64,000 bases of DNA from Ettlia oleoabundans (taxonomy: Eukaryota; Chlorophyta; Chlorophyceae; Chlamydomonadales), in NCBI GenBank assembly GCA_019693395.1, contig JAAMXP010001457.1, forward strand, positions 71,207 to 135,206, read 5' to 3'. The notes under the pieces are model-generated. The model was not told where the DNA came from, did no database searches, and was given only the letters and a program-made list of their open reading frames with translations. Made by a program: the position numbers and the translations under genes. Below are positions 49,628-59,846 of the stretch, piece after piece. Numbering within the stretch: the first letter of the stretch is position 1; each line of letters begins with the position of its first letter.

Positions 49628-52600
49628 ATGGCTGTAGCTAAGGGCACGGTCTGTGTGACCAGCGCTGTGTTGTGCCTTCTGGCCCTGGAGGTTGCAGCCC
49701 AGGTGCAGGTGCCGGGCCTGGAGGCCTTGTGGCCCGAGTTGCAGATTTCCACTGACGTTTACACAGCTCAAGAGTTCCTGGAAGCCCTGAAAAGCACCGC
49801 AGGCTCATCCCAAGGCCAGCTAATCAACCTCCGGGGTGCGTGCCACGCGGGCGGCGACAAAATAGAAGCTGCATGCAGAGCGGCTGTCGATGCTTATCAA
49901 CATTCCTACCACTGCCTGTGTGCAAACTCGCAGATGACATCTACATTCGTGAGCCTGATCTGCAACCCTATGCTACCAGCCTGCCCTTCAACGGCGGCAA
50001 CCGAACTTTAGTGCTGCGTGGAGCCAAGGGCAGCAACGGCATCGAAAGCGCCTTCACTGTTATGGATTGGGGCAAGGCGGTTAATCTGCATTACCATCCT
50101 GTCGGCCATGCATTCTACACCTACCACCTCATCTTGCAGGCATGCCGCTGCCCCCGGTTTGCAGCTGTTGGTCAGTGTTTACGCAAGTAATCATGCCGCC
50201 AGTGGGGCGGGAGCAACTGCTTTGCATTTGTGGCCTTCCCAGCCTGCCTTGCTGCCTCATTGCATCGTGCCCTTAGCATGTTCCTAAGCCAATCAAGGCT
50301 ACCTAGCCCGTAATCTTCATTTTGCAGGGCATGGCGCCTCCCGATGCTGGCTTTGCTGCTGGGCTGGGCAATCAGATGGTTGGCGGTGTGTTCTGGCCCA
50401 CCGCAACTGGCGAGCCTGGGCACATGGTGCGTTTAGTACGCTTGAAGTCTAACAACAAGTTCTGTTAGCGTATATTTTTTACAATTTATTGGCAATTTGC
50501 AAGGTTTTTGGATTTAAACGTTGTTGCTGAAGCTTGTGAATTACGAGGAAAACTACTGTTAACCTCACCCTCTCTGCAGATGGGGTACTGGCGCAGCGTG
50601 TTCCGCCTCGTCAAACCCAACTGTAACGAAAACAACACCCAGTTCACGGTTCAAGCGCTACAAACAGTGCTGGGGCGCAGCGACACCGTGCGGCAGTTGA
50701 ACGCGGAGACCTACTACGTGGGGCAGGAGTTGAAGGGAAGCGTTGCTGTGCGCGTGATAGCGACGGGGGATACAGGTGAGGGCAGCTGTGCTTTTTGCAC
50801 CAGCTCGCCACCTCTTCAATGCCTGCTAGAGTGTTTCTTCAAACCTCTGGCAAGCAACCTGTGGCTTTTTTTTTTTCCATTGAGTTGATCCACAGCGTGT
50901 GAAGATCCAACCTGTCCATGCAGGCGGAAACATCAAGTACTCGTTGTGGAACACAACCATCACTTGCACCCGGCCTTCAACCTCAGGCGCCCCCCTGGCA
51001 CCCAGCACACCTGCTGTCGTTACTGCCCTGGCGGCTAAGCCAAACGCCACCGTTGGAATTGCGGGCTCAGCGGATGAGTTGCTCACTCTGCTGGCTGCCC
51101 CCAACATGTCCCGCATCATCCTCGGAGGTCAGCGGATGGGCCTGTTTGGTTCGCCATTAGTTTGATCGGTTGCGCTGCTGCTGAACAGCCATAAGCCCTC
51201 ATCTGTCTATTACCAGGGAACAGCTGGCAAGGGCAGCTCCTGCGCCCAACGCAAGTTTCCTTCGGATACCTGTACCAGCCAGTGCACACATCAGATACCT
51301 TGTCCTTTTCCGGCAAATCCCTTACTCATGCCTTGTGTACTGCCTTTCCTGTTTGCAGGCCACATTTCACTTCAGTCCGCAAGTTGGCAGAACTTTTCGC
51401 TCCCCATCGTGTTGCAAGCACGCAACCTCATGATTGAGTCCAATGATGGCATTCCCAAAGGTAGAAGCACTTGCTTGACACAATTCCTGCTTGTTCATTC
51501 AACCCAATGGGGCACAACTCAACAGGCCATCCAGCTATGTTGCAGCTATGTTGCAGAACTGCCAACGCCCATGGGACTGTGACTTCACACCTGCTGCAGT
51601 GTTGGACCTTGGCTCCCACCCGCAGCTGCTCTACCTCTCCGCCGACACCACATTTAGCTTCAGCAGGGTCATCCTGCAAGGTGAAGGGTGCTGCCAGCCT
51701 GCATGGCACCAGAGCGCTGCTGAGGCCGCTGCCTTTTGCTGACGCTGCTGCATCTGAGGCCATGGTCGGGTAGTCGCAAATGTCAGACCCATGTGCTGCC
51801 CTCCCTCCCTGTGACACTACGTTGCCCTGGGGGTTGCTGCCAACTGAAGCAACCAAGCGGCACTGGCTTACAATCAAGAACGTGTGCTCCGTTCCATAGT
51901 CCTCAACCGCCATTTGGTGTGCATTATCTGGCTCTCGCAGGGGCAGCACCGCCATCATCAGGATTGACCAACAGGAGCAGGATCATCGCGGGCTCACCAG
52001 TGTGGCCAACAATCGATGGTGCTGAGGGCCACCAGCTGCTGTTCATCAACAGCACCCTCAAACCCTACCTCACACCCTGCAACCACAATTCCACGCAGCT
52101 CACCATACAGACACTTCAGGGGGTGAGTGATGGGTGGGGAGGCAGGGCCAAGGCTTGACGGGTGTGCATGTGGCAAGGGAGCATGCTGGCACTGGCAGCC
52201 ATCACGTGGCAGCGTTGGTGGCGGCGTTGCCAAAGAGGTTGCAAATGTCGACATCAAGGCCTCTGGCCACATTAGCCAACGCTGTTGCGTGGGGCCGCAG
52301 CACTCGGGGTTCTGTGTGCGACAGCATGCACTGCCCTTGATACTCCACATGGCAAACAGGGCACTAACAGACAACCAGTCCCTCGGTTTGGCCTATGAGC
52401 CAGCAACTAAGTAACTTGTGGCTTGCCGCCTGCAGGTGTTAGGCCAAGATGCAGTGCAAAGCATGGGATACCTTAGCTACGCCATCCTGCCGCAATACCG
52501 CCAGGCTGTGCCCATCCGTAATCCGCTGGGAGAGCAAGGTGCTTTTATCCCGCAGGACTAAACTTGTTGCTGTGCCCAATGTGTTGTGTCATGTAGAGCT

Positions 52601-55600
52601 TCAGCGGGTATTTGAGCACAGGTCTCCATAGCATCCTCCATATTGCTGATGGCCTGATGCCAACCATTCGCCATGCTTTCTTGACGCTTTTTGCCTGCTG
52701 CTCTGGCCCATGTTGCTGCCTTTTATGCTGCTGCAGTGGGCAGCACACCATACACGTTTGATTCAGTGGTGATTTCCTGCCAGGAAGACCCTGGATTGGG
52801 ACCTGGTTCGCTGCAGCAGCAGGCCCCAACAGAGGCCAGCGCCCCAGCAGCACAGGGTGACGGCATGCCCTCGTGGCTGGCTGCAGTGATTGCAGTGGTG
52901 GTTGGGGGCGCAGTGTTGGCAGGCACTATTATGGGACTGCTGCTGTGGCGCAGACGCCGCAGCCGTCTGCGCCGGCGACAAGCAGCAGTGGACATTGCAC
53001 TGGGTCATCCCCTGCCTGTGGCACGTATCAATCCCCATGGCTCTCAGCTGGATTACATGGAGTCTGGTCAACTTGTGGCTGACAGCACCCACAAAATGGC
53101 CGTGGACGATCCATCAGACCCCACCTCAGTGGACGCTGCAAGCAAAGAGCTTCCGCCAATAAAGAGGGGCGAGGCAGCAACGAGCACTGCACCTGCCAGC
53201 CCTGGTTGGAGACAGGCAGAGACTGAGGCCTCTCCGCAGCTTGCTCTATGGCGCTCTAGGTGAGATGCGTTTTCTGTTGTGGTGCAGAAGTCCACCATTT
53301 CCCCAGCTGAAGCAAAAGCAAGTCGAAGGTGCTTCTCAAGACTTTTGGTTGAACGACCTGGGGCCATTGAACCTTCTTAGGTTCCACTTCGTTTCTAGTC
53401 CTGCCTCCTTCCTGCCTGGTGCAGGTTTGGCGTGGTGGAGGGGTTGGAGATTGGGGAGGTACTGGGCAGGGGAGGTGAGCCTCAGAACCCACTGCCAACT
53501 CGGCAGCAGCCCTGCCTTCTATCCACAGGGGTGCTGCTGTGTATCCCAACAAATGTTCTATGAAATGCAGGCTATGGCAGGGTGTACAGGGGCCGGTGGA
53601 ATGGCGCTGTGGTGGCTGTCAAGGTTGTGGAGCATCGCATCACACGCGGCGGGGAGAGTGCCCTCTCCCGCGAACCCCTGCTCTGGTGCGAGGCAGAGAA
53701 ATTGTTGTCTTAATTCCTTGCCATTGTGGAAGGGGTTGCCCCATTTCAGCTGGCAACCGTTGATTGGCAGCACGAGGTGGGGCGTCAGTGGAAAGGACGC
53801 ATCTAGTGTTAGTTGCATGTACATGGACTTCCATCCCCTCCTGTAAGTGACTTTGCAGCTTACACTTGTGTCGCCCACAACTGTGTCCCCATTGCAATCT
53901 ATGCAGCCTGAGTGTGTCCCACCCCAACTGCATCACCACCTACAAGCTGTCTGTCATCCGCCTGCTGGGTGGAGTGGACTTGCTAGATGAATCGCCTCAC
54001 GAGACAGATTCCAGCCCATCCGTCTCCCCGGTCTCTGCAGGCAGCCAACGGTCAGCTGACACAGCCGTGACAGAGGACAGCAATGGCACCATCAGCCGCG
54101 GCTCAACCAGCCACGGCAGTCTGGCTGCAGCCTGCCCCGCCGGCAGCAACCGCCGCGTGTATTCTCTGCTGTCGGGCACCGAGGGGGTACTCTCTGACCC
54201 CAATGGCCCGCAGCAGCCGGGGCTGTATGAGACCTGGATCGTATCCGAGGTGACTTGGTATTGCTGCAGCCTAAAAGACGCTACTGAAACGGCTATGTGC
54301 GTGCTAAATGTTGCAAGTGAATCAGCAATGGAGCGTGTTGCGCCGAAAGCTTGTTTCGCGAGTTGCTGAATTGCTGTAGCTGTGTGCCCTGATGTAAGCT
54401 CTGTTCTGTGATCCATCACTTGTTTATCCCCTGCCTTGCCGCAGTACTGTGACCGCGGAACTTTGGTGGAAGCTTTGTCTAAAAGGAAGCTGCACCTGGC
54501 TGATGGCAGCCCCAACATGGTGGGTTATAAACAGGGGCTGTATGCTTTACACAACTGCGCAGCATTCTCTGCCTCCCTGTATATCTACACCAATGGTTAC
54601 CTGCTTGTGCTCTTACTATGTGGCCTTCATACGTTTACTGCTGCTTGCCGACCCCACCCGCCGCAGGAGTTTGTGTACCTGTGCCTGCTGGACATCGCCA
54701 GCGGCATGCACTACCTGCACTCGCTGGGAATCATGCACAGCGGTGAGAACAGCCTTGGCTGTCCAAGATCACATCAGCCCAGGCTGTTCCAACGTTGTTG
54801 TAGGCTGCTGAGCGCATCGTGTCATGCAAGCTTTGGGGGGAAGCTTGTCTTACTGCCCTTCTGCCTGCCCGTCTTGACTGCTGCTGCCAGATCTGAAGCC
54901 CGCCAACGTGCTGCTGAAAGGAACGCGCAACAGCAAGCGCGGCTTTGTCTGCAAGCTGGCCGACTTTGGTCTCAGCAGGTGGGTGACTGGGTGACACCCG
55001 GCTGCAGGTTGTCAACTGGTTGATGCAGTTGCAAATGGCACCTGCATTGTCGACTGCTAGTACCTCTTCAACAAAACAACGTGTGTGTGTGCAGCCCTCA
55101 GTGACTGATGCTCACTGCCTAATTAGCATTCCACCTGCTTCATACCTGTTGCAGGATGTTGGAAGGTTCAGCCACCCACGTTGACACTGGCAGCCTGGGC
55201 ACGCCCACCCATGCTGCCCCCGAATTGTTGAAGGAGGGGCACCTGTCGCCGCCAGCTGACGTCTTCGCCTATGGAATACTAGGTGAGCAGACAGAGCACT
55301 GGGCTGGAACTGATGCATAGTATTTGCGTAGGGACCTGATGCAGAGAGCTTGTGAGTTGCACTCTAGTTTGGTTGCATGAATTTTCAATGTATTGATAAC
55401 AGAGACCTTGCCACCCGGTCCGCTACGGTTTGGACCAACCACTCCTTTAGTGTTGTCGGTAAATGGCTGTACTGCTCCTATGCCCTTTGTGGCGCAGCTT
55501 GGGAGCTTGTAGCGGGCGAGGAGGTGTACCGCGGCATGCGCGCTATGCAAGTCATCCTGCAGGTCACACACCAGGGCATACGTCCCCCACCCCTGCCGCA

Positions 55601-56022
55601 CTGCCCGCCCGCTCTTGAGCAGCTGATGCAGCGCTGCTGGCAGGAGGACCCGGCGGAAAGGTGCGCTGAGCTACTTGGGCTGTCGCCAGGCAGTTTGATT
55701 ATTAGTTGATGGCTTAAAGGCAGCGCAGCCTTGTTTGGCCTCTTGCTGCCCCGTCTGTCCCCGTTGCAACTCTGTATAGGTAACCACAACCGTGCATGCA
55801 GAACAGCTGCAAGCGTTGCATCTTTGGGCCGCCACCTGGGTCTGCTGACATCACTGCTGCGCCCCTGTTGCGTGCTGTGCTGCTTGCAGGCCAACCTTTG
55901 CGGACCTGCTGCCCCAGCTGCAGCAGCAGCTGGCAGGGTACCGCCAAGCTGAGCAACAGCAGCGAGCAGCAGGCAGTCCGCGTGAGGGCAGCAGAACCAC
56001 CATTCTGGGCGGTGAGAGCTGA
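49628..56022 (+). CDS. Receptor-like protein kinase: signal peptide, duplicated ectodomain, one membrane span, TKL-type kinase
   Basis: About 20 exons encode roughly 1,050 residues. N-terminus: MAVAKGTVCVTSAVLCLLAL, a signal peptide. Ectodomain (to about residue 550): two units of the form (DVY/GSA)TAQEFLEAL...LRG followed by short beta-strands, rich in N-x-S/T sites. Membrane span: WLAAVIAVVVGGAVLAGTIM (about 550-575), then a basic RRRRSRLRRRQ stop. Kinase exons: 53424-53474, 53571-53684, 53907-54249, 54445-54519, 54667-54742, 54891-54978, 55155-55282, 55498-55660 and 55890-56022. Motifs: Gly loop GEVLGRGGYGRVYRG, lysine in VVAVKVVEH, catalytic loop HSDLKPANVLL, DFGLSR, APELL, ADVFAYGILAWEL and QRCWQEDPAERPTF. 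A Ser/Thr-rich insert of about 95 residues sits between the CITTYKL strand and ETWIVSEYCDRGTL. HRD is HSD here. Exons near 51.2-51.7 kb are not fully resolved. The ligand is unknown. Confidence 0.85.
50140..50327 (+). other. Possible GC-AG intron in the receptor kinase
   Basis: CAG|gcatgc donor and tttgcag acceptor join YHLILQ to GMAPPDAGF in phase 0. The donor is weaker than others here, but the degraded copy keeps the same CAG|gcatgc. A GT donor about 30 nt downstream is the alternative. Confidence 0.35.
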
Positions 56023-58180
56023 CCAACGGCACATGCTGCCAAATGCAAGATGCCCAAAACTCATGATGGACAGCTGGGTGGGTCGAGCGCCACAGTTGAA
56101 GCGATGAAGAACCATCACCCGCTAAGCACATGGATTTTCACCCACGATCCACGCATTGCAATTTGCAACCTTCGGCCATTTTCCAACAGCACCTTCACTC
56201 CTCCTGTGTTCTTTCAGTCAATATCCATATCCATAGCGTTCTCAACCAACATCTTGGATCTGCCTTCCCAAAACCAACCTCGCCCGCCTGGTTGGACGCC
56301 ATCGCATATCCCTCCCTTTACTCATTTCCGCCCCTGCCTTGACATCTGTCCCCGCAAAAGATCGACATGTCCCCCTTTCTTCGCGGATTCTGCATTGTTT
56401 GTTACGCTGTAAGGTTTGTCTTGCTTCTTATAACCTTCAAGTAGTTGTTTGAAGGCAAAAGCGGTTCCCTCTGGGACCTCCTCGCGATATGGCATACGTG
56501 GGATCGCAGGGCTTGCAATCTCTGCGCAGCCATAACCATGCCAAGCGCTGCAAATACACCACGGTATCTGTTGTGAGGCGCCCGTGCGCTGCACGGGCCT
56601 GTGGCTGCAGCCAGGGTCCCCCCCACGCCCCTGGCGGGGAGACGGCGGCACCTGCTGGGGCACCTCTGTGGGATGCCGGTTGGCAGTTTTCTGGGTCAGT
56701 TTCACGCATCCTAGTGTCACAGGAGTTGATATGAAGCAGTCCTGCAAACCAACGTGCACTGAGATGCAGTGCACAGCAAAATTACGCACGAGCGGTAGTG
56801 GAGGTTGGCGGGGCCGACGGCAGCCTCATGGCACTCTACGCGATTGGCGCGTTAGGCATGCCTGGATGGTGTTGCTGGCTGCTCTGATGCCAACACACAT
56901 AGTTTTTGAATAGTGGGGTAGGGAACGCTCAATTGTATGCATCCATCTTTGACAACGTCTATCGGCGTCTAGGTAGTGCACTAGCCGCTGTCCCAATCGC
57001 CCTCGCTTGGTGTACACCACAACACTTGAATTCAATGAATGCAAAACCTTCCATCACCCCTAAAAACCATCTCTATAAGCGAAAAATACCATAGACGCGC
57101 TCCAATTGCGTCTAGGCTGCCATGCACCAGGGTGCTATGCTGTGAGGTGATGGGGCTGGTGGGCCAGCCACCACCGCTCCCCAGCATGACCGCTTCATCC
57201 ACTTGCCAGACTCGGGGCACTTCCACCTTTCCACTGACGCTATCATGGACGCAAATGCGCGGTACAGGGAGGCTTATAAACAATCCCAGCCAGAGCACCC
57301 GCCCCACTGCCATGTGCACACACATGGCACACATGGCAGGGTTGGGTGCCTCACACACCACGAGGACGGTCCCAAGCACACACGAAGTGGTTGCACCCAA
57401 CCTAGAGGGGGTGTAGACACAGGGAGAGTCCAGCCGGGCACAGCAGGCGCGCCGTGGGGGCGCCTGAGGAAGGGGGGGACACCCCCATGCCCTGTTGTCC
57501 CCCTGGCAAAACGCTTCACGTACTGTTGTGAAAGCTTTCCGGGGCTCTCCCTTGCCTCCCCCCATTTCTACACGTCGGGTGCAAGCCGTCAAGACGTGTT
57601 TGAGCGAAAACGGTTCAATTTTCACATCGTAAGAGGGGGCGGGGGGACACCCATATGTCGCTGTTTTGCAGGGCTACTGCGGGTCTGATCGTGCGGGGGC
57701 CCGTTTTGGAACTCTCAGCTGAGATTCTTTGAAGCCTGAAAATGCTGTTCCATTGCTGAATTGAACTTAACCGACAAATAGCCACCCAAAAACGTGAGAA
57801 CGAGCCGGGGTGTCACTTCAGGTAGCTATCTATAAACATATTATTGACCGGGAGCTCCTCGAGTAGCTATCAATGTTAAGGATGGGGAAGGAGGGGCAGC
57901 ACCGATATGGCATACCGGTGGTCAGCAGGTTCTGGGCCTGTTCAGTGCGAACCAGTGCATTCCGGTGCTATACTGATGGTATACCGGTGGAGCCCATGTT
58001 CCTTCAGAGCTCGAGGCAAGGAAGTCCTTAGGAGGTCATGCTCACGGCTGCTGTCCCAATCTCTGTACATCGCCCACCCCTTCTTGTGTTGTTTGAGCCG
58101 GACGAAAACGCCAGTCTGGGAGCCTGCTGCCCCCCATGGCCTAGCAGCAAAGGATCCCTCTTTAGCAGCTGTAGCCCGCC
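56023..58180. other. Spacer between the receptor kinase and its degraded copy
   Basis: About 2.2 kb with no gene I can support. Overlapping ORFs on both strands at 56.3-56.9 and 57.0-57.7 kb lack splice partners and family motifs. The decamer ataccggtgg occurs near 57.91 and 57.98 kb. A TGTAA at 56409 is nearly 390 nt past the kinase stop and may be its poly(A) signal. Confidence 0.4.
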
Positions 58181-59846
58181 ATGGCTGCACCCAAGGGCAG
58201 GGTCCGTGTGACAGGGGCTCTGCTTTGCCTCCTGGCCTTGCATGGCGCAGCCGAGCTGCACCTTGGGGTGTGGAGGCGGCCTTGTTGCCCAGGTGCAAAT
58301 TTCCACGGACGTCTATACAGCTCAAGACTTTCTGGCAGCCTTGAACAGCACAACTGGATCATCCCAAAGCCAGCTGATCAACCTCAGGGGTAAGCGTCTA
58401 ACGGGCGGCGACAAGATGGGCAGTTGGTTGTGGGGGCGGCTGTTTGTCGTTGCCTTACCGGCATGCCTGCCACTGTCTGTTTGTTCGTCTATCTGTCTGT
58501 CTGTCTAGTGCACCCATATGGGTGCATGAGCACTACAAACTTGGAGCGCCGTTCACAAACATGCAGATGACATTTATACCCGAGAGCCTGATCTGCAAGC
58601 CTATGTTGACAGCCTGCCCATCAATGGCGGCAACCGGACCCTCGTGCTGTGGGGCGCCAAGGGCGGCAACGGCAACGCCAATGCCCTCAGAGTTCTGGAT
58701 TGGGGCGGGGTCGTCAACCTACTGCACCACCCTGTCAGCCATTCTTTTTATGCATACCTCCTCGTCCTGCAGGCATGCTGCTGCCATTTGCTTTGCAGCC
58801 GTTGTCCAGTCTGAAACAAGTTACTTAGTATAGTGCTGCAATGTGTGCTGTTCAGGCCATGGGCCCTTCCCTCCCTTTTATGACTTGCTAGGCCCTGTCA
58901 TGTACCTTGCAGGATGCTGGAGGGTTCAGCCACCCACGTTGACACTGGCAGCCTGGGCACCCCCACCCACGCTGCCCCTGAGCTGCTTGAGCGGGGCCAC
59001 CTGTCGCCGCCAGCCGACGTCTTCGCTTTTGGGGTGCTGGGTGAGCAGGCAGCTAGCTAGGGCTGGATGTATGGCGGGCAGCAAGCCGTTGGCGCCAGGT
59101 TTAGCTTGCGAGCCACCTTTGGCTCAGCTCTAACGGCCCGCAGCATGTTCCAGTCAACTTGAACTTCTTGGCTTGAACTACCTTGGTGAGGCGTTTCCTC
59201 AGCACCAAATCCACCGCGTTGTTCCCCTGTTCACCCCATTCACCTCGCAGCCTGGGAGCTGGTAGCAGGACAGGAGGTGTACCGCGGCATGCATGCAATG
59301 CAAAGTCATCCTGCAGGTCACACACCAGGGCATACGTCCCCCGCCCCTGCCGCACTGCCCGCCCGCACTTGAGCAGCTGATGCAGCGCTGCTGCTGGCAG
59401 GAGGATTTGGCAGACAGGTGAGTTGGGTTCAACTCTTACCTTGCGTCCAGCAGAGAGGCGGCTGGCACCTTGCCAAAAACGCCATGATGGTGGGATCCCC
59501 CGCTTTGGTTGCACTTCATCATCCCACAGCTGACAGGCAGAGGTGTACGCACAATCATTGAGAGGCAAGCAATCAATTATGCCCAGGTTTCTTGACTATT
59601 CAAACAAATGCACTTGGCGTGTTGGCGACTCGCAGGTACATTGTTTGCACATCTAACTTGAATTGTTTGTACTGAACTTGTCACGATTGGTATCCTCCCT
59701 GCCATTCCTGCAGGCCAACATTCTCTGACCTGCTGCCTGAGCTGCAGGTGCAACTGGCAGCCAAGCGTAAGGCGCAGCAAGGAGCAGCGCAAACGGCAGG
59801 TGGCACCAGCTCCAATGAGAGGCTGGCGAGGATCCGCGAGCGCTGA
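58181..59846 (+). pseudogene. Degraded tandem copy of the receptor-like kinase, middle deleted
   Basis: The start (MAAPKGRVRVTGALLCLLAL) and first exon align with the kinase at 49628. One extra base between about 58254 and 58305 shifts the frame before STDVYTAQDFLAALNSTTG. The second ectodomain exon (about 58566-58770) is open and similar (REPDLQAYVDSLPINGGNRT). Intron-like sequence then leads straight to the kinase C-lobe exon MLEGSATHVDTGSLGTPTHA at about 58913. The equivalent of about 5 kb of the parent (roughly 50.2-55.15 kb) is absent: the rest of the ectodomain, the membrane span, the N-lobe, the catalytic loop and DFG. The remaining exons would not join in phase. The C-lobe has another extra A near 59303 and a 3-base insertion. 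The final exon ends RLARIRER at 59846. Confidence 0.85.
58492..58507 (+). repeat. Short TCTG simple repeat
   Basis: Four TCTG units in the intron-like part of the degraded kinase copy. Confidence 0.7.
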
